Shown here in pieces: positions 10,871 to 20,891 of a DNA stretch of 64,000 bases; position 1 is the first letter of the stretch; each line of letters opens with the position of its first letter. The position numbers and the translations under genes are program-made. Source of the DNA: Cavenderia fasciculata (Eukaryota; Evosea; Eumycetozoa; Acytosteliales; Cavenderiaceae); assembly GCF_000203815.1 (NCBI RefSeq), contig NW_004457708.1:1116001-1180000 (forward strand). The letters run 5' to 3'. Under the pieces are notes generated by a model, which did not search any database, was not told where the DNA came from, and saw only the letters and a program-made list of their open reading frames with translations.

Positions 10871-12778
10871 ATGGATCTAACAGTCAATATCAAATGTAAA
10901 GTATGTGGGTCGGAGGAATCAAAGTCAATCGAAGAATTTAGATTACATGGTATCAATCATTGTATACCATCGGTTGCTAGGTACTTTGGTGTAACTGAAT
11001 TTGATAATCTACATCAACTATTACTGTTAGATAAACATAATCAAAAACAACAACAAAAACAACGACAACATAAAGATAGAGGTATTCATCAGTTGCAAAA
11101 AGAAAAAGTATTACAACATGATGATGATGATGATGGAATGGATCGATTGGATGAAGAGATGAGATATTTTCTACAACAACAACAACAAGAACAACAATTA
11201 GAGTTTGAAGAAGAAAAAGTTGAAGAGGAGGAGAATCAAAAAGTAAAAAAGAGAAAGAGATATTATCAACACTGTAATAATAATGATGAAGTTAAAATAT
11301 CTTCAATTAATCATACTCATCCAACAACAATATTAAATACAATAATGTTTGAATCAAAACCTAAAAGTTTAGTTGGACGTAACAAATACATTAGAATAAC
11401 GATATTCAAACATGTAAAAGAGTTAAACAAGGCTGAAAACATTAGATCTATTTGTCAGATATCCGATTTACATGCTTTGATCAAAAAAAAAAGAAGGTCT
11501 GGAAAGATATTGACATGGGAAGATATCAAAGAGTATCTACCACCTCGACACCTTGTACCATTCCAAACAAGACTCGTAATCATTAATGAATATTGTAAAA
11601 TGAAAAGTTCAACTGTGGAAACACTCCAACTCCTCTTGGAATGGTCACCAGACTATGATCCTCGAGAGCAAGGCTGCTATTATAGAGTAGATGTAGGCCG
11701 CGAACTAGTCAACCAAGGGAAAACCAAATTATTGAAATTCCTATTTGACAGATATCCTGGTCTAGAGGAAGTACTACATGAACGTGAATATGATGAAATG
11801 GGTAGTCAATTTGATCAAGAGCTAATAGAGTATTATATACAACAACAACGCGATGAAGAAATGGATCATCAGCTGTCATATTATCCACAACAACAACAAA
11901 TTCAGTTGGAAGAAGAGATTAGAATTTTTAAACAACAATTTGAAGAAAGACAAAGAGAAGAAGAAGAAGAAGAAAAGGGTGATAAAAATCAACAAAAAGA
12001 AGAGAACCAAAAAAATATATTAAAAAAGAAAAAGATAGATCATCAACACTGTAATAATAATAATAATGATGACGATAAAATATCTTCTATTACTATTAAT
12101 CATCCAACTACTCAAACAACCCCAACAACTTTAACTACAATTGAATCAAAACTTAAAAGTTTGGTTGGAAATAACATGGTCACTAGAGTTTTAATATTCA
12201 AACACGTAAAAGAGTTAAACAGTAAAGAAAAGCTTAGATCTAAATCTCTTATCGCTGATTTACTAGAATTGTTACTCCAACAACGTTTTAGATTGATACC
12301 AAAGGATTCATTGACATGGGATGTTATCAAAGAGTATCTACCACCTCCACGCCATATACCATTTCAAACAAGACTCGATATCGTTGATAAATGTTGTACA
12401 CTTGAAAATGCAACAGTTGAAACACTCCAACATCTCTTGGAATGGTCACCAGACTATGACCCTCGAAAACAAAAAGACTTTAAGCATCAACATTTACTTT
12501 ACGATCTGGCCTGCCTTGGGAATACCAAATTATTGAAATTCATTGTTGACAGATATCCTGGTCTAGAGAAAACTCTTGGTGTGAGTGCATGTGCCAACAA
12601 ACAGTCGGCTATCGATTTTGCATCTGAACAAGGAGACTTGGAGATGGTTGAACTATTATTAACATTAAAAGATGAACCCACTCATGCAATCGAATTGGCT
12701 CAAAGTAATGGTCATATTGAAATTGTCCAACTATTAGAACTATATCAAACAATCGATCGATATTGCTCATCCGATTAA
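10871..12778 (+). CDS. Zinc-finger ankyrin-family protein with duplicated family module
   Basis: Single exon, 635 residues. Residues ~8-32 hold a C2H2-like finger (IKCKVCGSEESKS...FRLHGINHC; C-x2-C-x13-H-x3-H). Gln/Glu/Asp-rich low-complexity text follows. The family module then occurs twice, at about 165-290 (KPKSLVGRNKYIRI..., LLEWSPDYDPREQ) and 425-545 (KLKSLVGNNMVTRV..., LLEWSPDYDPRKQ). The duplicated unit includes the preceding Gln/Glu linker (KKRKRYYQHCNN versus KKKKIDHQHCNN), so it arose by internal tandem duplication. Only two or three weak ankyrin repeats follow the second copy, with none of the EGCTTNAMD type. It is likely a nuclear or cytosolic binding protein. The finger has no demonstrated partner. 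Confidence 0.8.
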   Translation: MDLTVNIKCKVCGSEESKSIEEFRLHGINHCIPSVARYFGVTEFDNLHQLLLLDKHNQKQQQKQRQHKDRGIHQLQKEKVLQHDDDDDGMDRLDEEMRYFLQQQQQEQQLEFEEEKVEEEENQKVKKRKRYYQHCNNNDEVKISSINHTHPTTILNTIMFESKPKSLVGRNKYIRITIFKHVKELNKAENIRSICQISDLHALIKKKRRSGKILTWEDIKEYLPPRHLVPFQTRLVIINEYCKMKSSTVETLQLLLEWSPDYDPREQGCYYRVDVGRELVNQGKTKLLKFLFDRYPGLEEVLHEREYDEMGSQFDQELIEYYIQQQRDEEMDHQLSYYPQQQQIQLEEEIRIFKQQFEERQREEEEEEKGDKNQQKEENQKNILKKKKIDHQHCNNNNNDDDKISSITINHPTTQTTPTTLTTIESKLKSLVGNNMVTRVLIFKHVKELNSKEKLRSKSLIADLLELLLQQRFRLIPKDSLTWDVIKEYLPPPRHIPFQTRLDIVDKCCTLENATVETLQHLLEWSPDYDPRKQKDFKHQHLLYDLACLGNTKLLKFIVDRYPGLEKTLGVSACANKQSAIDFASEQGDLEMVELLLTLKDEPTHAIELAQSNGHIEIVQLLELYQTIDRYCSSD

Positions 12779-12991
12779 TATAAAATAAATTAACTATACT
12801 TGGGTGTATCCCTTTATTTATTTATTTTTTCAAGGCAGAGAGAGTTGACATATATATGCATGTTTCAACACCAAGAAAGACAAGATAAAGATTTACTGCT
12901 CAGAGAGAACATGTAAACTATATAGATATCTACATCTCCATAATAAATTGATTTATTAAAATATTTACTAAAGTATAAAATATTAATATGA

Positions 12992-13081
12992 AAAAAAATA
13001 TTGGTTTTTGAAAGCTTTGATGCTTGAACTCTAGCCAAGATCGATTCATTCTTAGTTCACAGTTTTACTATTCATACATGT
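12992..13081 (+). promoter_or_regulatory. Conserved upstream block of finger-ankyrin gene (copy 2)
   Basis: This is the second copy of the block described at 10764-10870. It shares an A-run, TTGGTTTT, AAGCTTTGATGCTTGAACT, GTTCACAGTTT and ACTATTCATACATGTAT directly before the ATG. The spacer before it (12779-12991) is AT-rich and shows nothing else. Confidence 0.45.
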
Positions 13082-13256
13082 ATGATGGATCTAACAGTCA
13101 ATATCAAATGTAAAGTATGTGGGTCTGAAGAATCAACATCAATCGAAGAATTTAGATTACATGGTATCAATCATTGTATACCTTTGGTTGCTAGGTACTT
13201 TGGTGTAACTCAATTAGATAATCTACATCAACTATTATTGTTGGATAAACATAATC

Positions 13257-13299
<43 letters not shown>

Positions 13300-15799
13300 T
13301 AAAGATAGAGATAGTCATCCAGAAGAAGAGAATAACCAACAAGATATATTAAAAAAGAGAAAGAGAGATCATCAACAACAACAACAAAACAACAACAATA
13401 GCAATGATAATGATAACAACTCATCAAACAACAAGATGATAGTAGATAATAATAATATTAATTCAAATCATAATCATCTTCTTCTTTCTAATACTATTAC
13501 AACATCATCAGCTCTTCAATCATCTACAACGACAACGACAACGACAACAAATCTATTTAAAAGTTTAATTGGGTCACCATTTATTAGACATACTATATTC
13601 AATCATGTAAAAGATATAACCAATATATTTAATCATCGTGAATATGAACAATTGTGTGGTAAAGATATCATTAAATTACCTCATCTTGAAATGATATCTC
13701 TCTATGCAATGCCATGGAACTTTATCAAACATTACTTGCCACCTAGAGAAGATGTATTATTCGAAAGAAGAATGTTTGTTATTACGCGATATTGCTGGCA
13801 TCAAAATGCAACATTGGATACATTATTAAAACTATTGGAATGGTCACCTGATTATGATCCACAAAATCAAAATGTTGGACATCACCAAGATTTATTCTAC
13901 AATGTTGCAATTGATGGAAACACTGATATATTGGAATTCCTTTTAAAAAGGTATCCAAATATTGCTATGAATGGAACAATGGTAAACCGAAATGCTATAG
14001 ACCTGGCATCTTTCAATGGACATTTATCAATGGTTCAACTATTATGTTCAATCAAAGGTCAAGAATGTACTATCGATGCTATGGATAAATCAGCAGAATA
14101 TGGTCACTATGAAGTTATAAAGTATCTTGATCAAAATCGTACTGAAGGTTGTAGTACAAATGCAATTGATTGGGCAGCAATGAATGGTCATTTGGATATC
14201 GTTAGAGTATGTAACTATATATATATATAGAGTCATATAAACGTTTATTTATTTAAATCAAATTTATTAATTTATATTTAATTTTTTTTACTTTTATAGT
14301 ATCTAATATTTAATCGTACAGAGGGATATACAACTGATGCAGTAGATAAGGCAGCAAAAAACGGTCATTTACATGTTTTAGAATGGTTATATTGCAATAG
14401 AAATATCGATGGTACACATCAAGCCATGGACAAGGCTGCAGAAAATGGACATTTTAAAATTGTTAGATGGTTACATTATATTGGGAGTGATGGATGCACA
14501 ACTGATGCTATGGACAAGGCTGCAGAAAATGGACATTTTAAAATTGTTGAATGGCTACATCTCAAAAGAATGGAGGGATGTACCTCTCATGCGATTGATA
14601 ATGCTGCCATGAATCCAAAAAATTTGAATATCATTCAATTCCTTCATAATGCTGGGAAACCGTGTACAGCTGCTGCCATTGATAATGCATGTTTAAAAGG
14701 TAATTTGGATATTGTCAAATTCCTTTTTGAAAATCGAACAGAAGGTGGTACTCAACAAGCTATCATCAATGCTTGTAAAAGTGGTAACTTTGATTTGATA
14801 AAGGTATAGTATGATGAAACTAATACGGATATCCATACAGAGTATTAAATCAACCATTACATCTACTATAGTATCTACTAGTCAATAGGGAGTTGGTTTG
14901 TCCACCAGAAGCAGTAGACTCTGCCATTGAAAAGAATTGTAGTTTGGATGTTATCACATATTTAAATAGGCCATGTACATTTTATGGTCTAAAATCTGCA
15001 ATTGAACATAATCGAATGGATATTATTCAATATATCAATATGAAATACCCAAAATATCGCTTATGGAATAAACGTTTACTGGATTTGGCTGCTAAAACAG
15101 GTAAATTGGCTATTGTAAAGGTATGTATTAAATATTATTTTATTATTGATTGAAAACTAAACTAAACAAACTTTTTCTTTTTATTTTTCATAGTTTCTTC
15201 ATGAAAATAGAACAGAAGGATGTACAACCAAGGCCATTGATTTGGCAAGTAACTCTGGACACATTGATATTATCAAAGTATGTTATGCTTATTAATTTGG
15301 TTTCAAGTTTTATATGAACAAACATTATTTATTATTTATTTATTCTATATAGTTTTTACATTTAAATAGGACTGAAGGTGCTACTACTGATGCAATAGAT
15401 TATGCTCATAGCCTTGAAATAGTCAAGGTATGTAAAAATATCATGTTTAATTATAATTATTACTATAATTGCCAACCTTTTCAATTTCTACCATTTTTTT
15501 AGTTTCTACATTTTAATCGTAGTGAAGGTGCAACAACCTTGGCTATGGATTGGGCTGCAAAGAATGATGATTTGGAAATTGTTGAATTTCTCCATAAACA
15601 TCGAACTGAAGGTTGCACCGAGTCAGCTATATTGGAGTGTGATGACCCTGATATCCACAAATACATCTTGTCAAACAAAATACTATCATTGGAAACGATC
15701 AAACAGGGTCGGATCTCTGTACTTCCATACAAACAACAAAAGGAGGATTATTTTGAAGTCATGGATCTTGTTGATAAATATTATGGAATATCTGACTAA
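13082..15799 (+). CDS. Six-exon zinc-finger ankyrin-family protein
   Basis: Exons are 13082-14206, 14300-14803, 14872-15120, 15194-15277, 15353-15427 and 15503-15799. All five introns are phase 0 with GTATGT/GTATAG-type donors, giving 777 residues. The N-terminus carries the C2H2-like finger (IKCKVCGSEES...HGINHC), then poly-Gln and Asn runs, the DILKKRKRD motif and the family module (FKSLIGSPFIRHTIF, AMPWNFIKHYLPP, LEWSPDYDP). About 14 short ankyrin repeats follow. Introns always fall just after the I-V-K codon of a repeat and exons start with FLH/YL, so exon 4 is exactly one 28-codon repeat and exon 5 is a 25-codon repeat. Two copies of a 40-bp block (around 14425 and 14512) are almost identical. 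The ATG at 13085 is an equally good start. It is the closest architectural relative of 41695-44160. Confidence 0.85.
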
Positions 15800-16089
15800 T
15801 AATACATAAATATCTAAACCACATCGATTATTCTTACAGTATTATCTTTTAATTGCATTATCGATTGCAATGATCATTAAAACTTTATTCTTTGAGCAGA
15901 TAATGTTCACGTGAAGAAAGATATTTTTTTTTAAAAGTATCTCTTTTTTGATCTAGATCTTTTCTTTTTTTCTGTTTGTTGGTTTTAGTAGTCCTGTAAA
16001 GCGCTCATGTTGTGTAATCATTCATTCTCATAACTTTTATTCTTTCTTTTACATTTGTATCTGTATACAACAAGTTAGAGGAGAGAGAA

Positions 16090-17316
16090 ATGATTAAAAA
16101 ATTAATCGTAGCAATCCTATTGTTGGTTGCTTTAGCATCTGCTAGAACTTCCAATTTATCATTTGAAGGTAAGAAATAAAAAAAGAGATATAAAACATAC
16201 ATTCATTTATCCTCTTTTTTTCAACATCATGTTCTAATCATCATCGATCTACCCTTTTCCTTTCTTTTTCTTTTTGTAGAGACTCAATTTAGAGAATTTC
16301 AACTTAAATACAACAAACATTATGAATCACATGAATTTGCACAAAAGTTGGCAACTTTCAAGAATAGTTTAAAGAGAATCCAAGAATTAAACGATATGGC
16401 TAAAAGAGCAAAGGTTGATACTGAATTTGGTGTAAACAAGTTTGCTGATCTTTCAAAGGAAGAGTTTGCCAACTACTACTTGAACAAGGGTGGTATGGAG
16501 AGTACCGACTCAGAAACCTACGCACCAGACTACTCTGACAAAGAGATTAGTAATCTCCCAACATCATTTGATTGGAGAACTCAAGGTGCTGTCACACCCG
16601 TCAAAGATCAAGGTCAATGTGGTTCATGTTGGTCATTCTCGACCACTGGAAATGTCGAAGGGCAATGGTTCCTTGCCGGTAACGATCTCACAGGTCTCTC
16701 TGAACAAAACCTTGTCGATTGTAGCACCAAGAATGATGGGTGTAATGGTGGGTTAATGCCACTTGCCTATGATTACATTGTCGAGAATAATGGTATCGAT
16801 ACTGAAGCTTCATACCCATATTTAGCCATCCAACAAAAGAATTGTCAATTCAATCCAGCCAATATCGGTGCTAAAATTGATGGCTACTATAATGTATCAT
16901 CAAATGAAACTCAAATGCAAATTAATCTTGTTAATGTAAATATAAACAAAAAAACAAAAAACAAATTATTTATTTATTTATTTACTCTTTTTCTTTTTCT
17001 TTTTTAGAATGGACCATTATCAATTGCAGCAGATGCAGCTGAATGGCAATATTATAAAAAGGGAATATTCTCTGGTATATTTGGTATTTGTGGAAAGAAT
17101 TTAGATCATGGTATTTTGATTGTTGGTTATGGTCAACAAACTACTGAATTTGGTACTGAATTATTCTGGATAATCAAGAATTCTTGGTCCACAGACTGGG
17201 GCCTGTCAGGTTTTATGCTAATCAAACGCGGCACTGGCGAATGCGGTATCAACCTTGCTGTCACATCTGCCTATGTAGATACTCCTCCATCATCTAAAAA
17301 AAAATTACTAAATTAA
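16090..17316 (+). CDS. Cathepsin L-like cysteine protease (papain family, C1A)
   Basis: Three exons, 16090-16168, 16280-16935 and 17008-17316, with GT-AG introns in consistent phase, giving 347 residues. The signal peptide is MIKKLIVAILLLVALASA. An I29 inhibitor propeptide follows, with a GVNKFADLSKEEF motif. The mature enzyme begins near LPTSFDWR. Catalytic residues are C143 in QGQCGSCWSF, H279 in LDHGILIVGYG and N303 in IIKNSW; the oxyanion Gln lies in KDQGQ. The GCNGGLM motif is typical of cathepsin L. Dictyostelids carry many such lysosomal or secreted proteases. No Ser-rich insertion of the CP4/CP5 kind is present. The protein ends in a short basic tail. Confidence 0.95.
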
Positions 17317-17987
17317 TGAATTAAATTAAATTCATTCCATTCATCAATCTCACTTTGAATCTTAAACCCTAATCTTTTTTTGCCAGTCTGAAGCACTTCA
17401 AAAGAAAAAACAACAAAAATTTATCTTTAAATACAGAAAGTGAGAGTATGGCTTGGCTGTAGTTTCTTCTTGAAGCTTCACCCTCAGCCCAAAAGAGAAC
17501 CAAAATAAATATTTTTAAAAAGATAAGTTCATTTCCCTTGTGTGTTCCTGGGTGATGAAAATTTGGGGATGAGTCGATGCCATGTTGCTCTCACTAACCT
17601 TCAATTTGGTTTTCCTCAATGAAAAAATTCGGTTGAGTTGTGTGTGTTTAAGGGTGAGATGAGATGTATGGTATTTTTAACCAACCAACCCTAACCCTCA
17701 AATTGCCCTATCACATAAAAATATACTGTAAAGTAGAGTGCACATAGTGGCCTACTGGCTGGCTGCTCGGTTATTGTGTTCAACTCGATCTATTCCCCCT
17801 CCCTTTATCATTCAACATCCCACAAACAAATTTGTAGTTTGCCAATTAATGAAAAAACTATTTGGAAGAGATTGGCACAGGGTCAATGTCCAAACCAAAA
17901 CCTTTATATAATATTAATATTTAATATTATATAAATTATATTATTTTTCTATTTGTTATAAATATTATATTATTTTAAGCTTTAAAC
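17317..17987. promoter_or_regulatory. Upstream region of the cadA-like gene, with a perfect palindrome
   Basis: This is gene-free DNA between the protease stop and the cadA-like ATG. A perfect inverted repeat with 15-nt arms and a 3-nt loop lies at 17903-17935, about 50 bp before the start codon. Two CCCTAA units sit at 17689-17698. The rest is mixed AT-rich DNA with a few C-rich patches (17780-17820). No other gene is seen. Confidence 0.45.
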
Positions 17988-18670
17988 ATGTCACCCCCAA
18001 AAGGAACTATAATAACCTATTTGCGTATGCTTGATTGAATTTCTAAAATGTCAATCAAAATTTATTTTAACAATATTATTTTATTTAATTTTATTTTCAT
18101 TTAGATCCCAACTATGAAGGTGTTGCATTTGAAATGAAGGTGCCAGTAAGACATTCAAATGCAAATTTTGAAATTAGATCGGTAAAGGTTGGTCCAGAGA
18201 CAACTCTTTGTGTATCGGAAAAATCTGGAAAAGTTGTTAAATTCAAGAGTGGTGATCATCCAGAGATTCGTATTCCATACGAGTCTATCCTCCAAGGTAT
18301 TGATGTAGTCTTTGAATTTTCAATTGATATTCGTTTCAAACATTCAATTGCTTCGGAACCAGCTGATAACTATGACCTCACCATCAAACCACTCCATTTT
18401 GACAACACTGTCATTCAATCTGGTGGTGATTATGTTGGCGTTCAAATCCCTAAACTAAGTCCACCCGATTCTTTGATCGTCTCTCAAATCTCGGTACGTG
18501 AGAAACCTTGGCCACATCAAATCGTTGCCAATGGTTCGGTCTACTTTAAGTATAACCCAGTCAACCACGATATCTCATTCCAAATCACTAATGGCTTGCC
18601 AGCTAACATATCAATCGTAAAAGATGATATTTGGGGATTTACAATCTCTTTAAACTCAATAAATAAATAA
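17988..18670 (+). CDS. cadA: Calcium-dependent cell adhesion protein, DdCAD-1 family
   Basis: Two exons, 17988-18024 and 18105-18670, joined in phase 1, encode 200 residues; D. discoideum DdCAD-1 is about 213. The first 13 codons would be missed without the intron: MSPPKGTIITYL joins to HPNYEGVAFEMK. The N-terminal half resembles the beta-gamma-crystallin-like domain. The C-terminal half matches the DdCAD-1 immunoglobulin-like domain in VQIPKLSPPDSLIVSQISV and VANGSVYFKYNP. DdCAD-1 lacks a signal peptide and reaches the surface through the contractile vacuole, and none is seen here either. Expected role is early Ca2+-dependent, homophilic cell-cell adhesion. Acidic Ca2+-site residues could not be checked by eye in the divergent N-terminal half. 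An orthologous or paralogous status is not settled. Confidence 0.85.
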
Positions 18671-19055
18671 AAAATATTATTATTATTTTTTGTTTTAATA
18701 AATTATATAAAGTTTATTTAAATATTTAAATCCCCAAAGTGTGTTGTAATGTTACTATTTAGTAGTAGTAGTAGTATGATAACGATTATTATTATTATAT
18801 TAATCAATTTCGCCCAAAGATTTCTTTTCTCTTTTTCTCGCGTTTTTGTTATTTTTTCTTTTTTCTTTATAAAAAGTGTTTCCAATAGTTGATCTTTTTT
18901 TTTGTTATTTTGTTGTGTGGCCAGGATGAACTATTAGGAAATGATTAGTAAAGGTTGTGTAGTAGTGTTGTTTTGTTGAAAAAAAAGTGTATCTATATTA
19001 TTATATTATTATATCTATATTATTATTATTCTATTATATTATTCTATTTTTTTTT
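18671..19055. other. Convergent intergenic spacer
   Basis: This is AT-rich 3'-flanking DNA between the cadA-like gene and the converging PPM phosphatase gene. It holds TAG/TAT trinucleotide runs (18760-18800, 19005-19045) and T-runs suitable for 3' processing. No gene is seen. Confidence 0.4.
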
Positions 19056-20891
19056 TTATGGTTCAGTTGAATCACCAATGTCTTCATCATATAATAATAC
19101 ATCGGTTTGAGCTTGTTTGACAACGGGACCTTCGGCAACGATACCAACAATGACGGTGATGTCGTCGAGTTTGCCTCCGTTGTAGAGATATCCATTGAGG
19201 CCGGCGTTCTTGGCAAATGGTGTGAAAATGGTGGTAGAATTGCCGACTTCGTAGGCACGCTTAGCAATGACACGGGCCACTGATTGAGCGTCGTGAGCAT
19301 ACTTGTTGGTGATACGGCAAATCTCCTCGTCAAAGAGATTGTCAAAGACACCGTCGGTTCCGAGGACGATAATATCGCCACGTTCGACTTCAAATGACGA
19401 TGTGATCGAGTGGATGGGACGGTCGATTGATTGGGTGCCGAGTTGGTAAGGCATGTTAAAGGCGTGTTGTTGTTCACGTGTTCTAAAGTAGACTTCGCTG
19501 TCACGGATGACGAGGAAACCGCTGTCTCCAAGATTGGCCGACATGAGGTTATCTTCCTCGAGTACAACGATACAGCAAGTGCTGCTACCTTTGATGTCTT
19601 GCGAGTACTGGTATCCCTTTTCCATAATGTCGATTGGGTGACGTTGTGGTCCGTCGGTTTCGTTGGCGGCCAACTTGGAACCTTCCATCAGAGTGTTGCT
19701 GTATAGCGATGGGTCAATACCGACATCGCCCCAGCCACCGACACCGTCGGCCACACCCAATACCTTTTGGTCTTGACTGATAAAGAAGGCGTCTTCTCCA
19801 CCCTTGTGACGCTTGTTGGGGTGTGGAATGACACAAATACCAGAGTCAAAGTGTAATTCGAGCATCTCGCCCGACTTTTTCTCGCCATCGTCTGACGAGT
19901 TCTTGAGACGGTGCATATTGTCGTTGCCGTTGCCAACGTGGTTACGACGGCCCCACAACTTGGGTGCAAACTCTAGTTGGGCTCCATCTTGTCCCGACTC
20001 GTCGTCAAATAGCTCGTCTTGGTCGTGTTGGATATTGTCCAATTCTTCTTGTAGTGGTTCGACATCCATCTCGTTGGACTCTATGATGGTAGTCTCGTCA
20101 CAAACTGGGCTCTCTTGTTCGGTTGACATTATATTATGATGATGGTTGTTGGTATGTTTGTCATTTTCATTGGTAGACTCGCCCTCCTTGCTCGATGGAG
20201 AGGCCTCTGGACTCAAGTTGAGTTGTGCGGCTTCGTCGGCATATTCCTCTTCTTGAGCTGGTGTACTTGCAGCCGATGATGCTGTTCCTTGGTCACATTC
20301 GGTTGTTGCTGCTGGAGCATATAAATCTTTAAATGTTCTAACTACTCCCATTTCGTTGGAATTATTATTATTGTTGTTGTTGATTGATTCGGCTACGACA
20401 GTGGTGACAATTGGATCGTCAATCATTGCTGCTGTATTGGTTGTATTGGTGTTGGCTAATAAAAAGGTTGGTGATAATAATACACCAAATGTCTTTAATT
20501 TGTTATTCTTTTCTTGTTGTTGTTGTTGTTGTTTCTTTTGTTGTTGTTGTTTTTTGTTATTTCCTTGATACGAATATCCGTTATACTTTTGTTCGTTGTT
20601 TGAAGAAGTAGAAGTAGATTGTGAAAAGGATGAAAAGGATGGACGACCAAATTCAGAGTTGTTATTGAAAAGGTTGTTGGTCGAATAAGATCTAGTGTAT
20701 CGGGGTAGAGTTGTGAATCGGTGATGTGTCAAAGTCGATCTTTGAACGTATGAAGAGGATGAACTAGAACTGTGAGTGAAAAGGGTGGTGCCTGTTGATG
20801 ATGATGCTGCTGCTGCTGCTTTGCTGCTGCTATTGTATAATGAAGAGTCTCTTAAAATCGAATGTATCAATTTGATTTGGTTCTTGTTCAT
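19056..20891 (-). CDS. PPM/PP2C-type protein phosphatase, PPTC7-like, with long low-complexity N-terminus
   Basis: Single exon, 611 residues. The catalytic domain fills about residues 345-600 and carries the metal-binding motifs of Mn2+/Mg2+-dependent phosphatases: GGEDAFF, GVADGVGGWGDVG, GSSTCCIVVL, NLGDSGF, GTDGVFDNLFDEE and the final DDITVIVG. The arrangement (short domain, DGVGGW, NxGDSGF) fits the PPTC7/azaserine-resistance subgroup, which includes mitochondrial phosphatases. The N-terminal ~50 residues are rich in Ser, Arg, Lys and Thr with few acids (MNKNQIKLIHSILRDSSLYN), so mitochondrial import is plausible but inferred. Residues 100-330 are Gln/Asn/Glu-rich linker. The catalytic segment has noticeably higher GC than the flanks, probably codon bias in a well-expressed gene. 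Confidence 0.88.
   Translation of the reverse strand: MNKNQIKLIHSILRDSSLYNSSSKAAAAASSSTGTTLFTHSSSSSSSYVQRSTLTHHRFTTLPRYTRSYSTNNLFNNNSEFGRPSFSSFSQSTSTSSNNEQKYNGYSYQGNNKKQQQQKKQQQQQQEKNNKLKTFGVLLSPTFLLANTNTTNTAAMIDDPIVTTVVAESINNNNNNNSNEMGVVRTFKDLYAPAATTECDQGTASSAASTPAQEEEYADEAAQLNLSPEASPSSKEGESTNENDKHTNNHHHNIMSTEQESPVCDETTIIESNEMDVEPLQEELDNIQHDQDELFDDESGQDGAQLEFAPKLWGRRNHVGNGNDNMHRLKNSSDDGEKKSGEMLELHFDSGICVIPHPNKRHKGGEDAFFISQDQKVLGVADGVGGWGDVGIDPSLYSNTLMEGSKLAANETDGPQRHPIDIMEKGYQYSQDIKGSSTCCIVVLEEDNLMSANLGDSGFLVIRDSEVYFRTREQQHAFNMPYQLGTQSIDRPIHSITSSFEVERGDIIVLGTDGVFDNLFDEEICRITNKYAHDAQSVARVIAKRAYEVGNSTTIFTPFAKNAGLNGYLYNGGKLDDITVIVGIVAEGPVVKQAQTDVLLYDEDIGDSTEP

Noticed and set aside
13191-13427. 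Val-rich - strand frame
   Set aside because: It is the reverse reading of CAA repeats coding for poly-Gln in the ankyrin gene.
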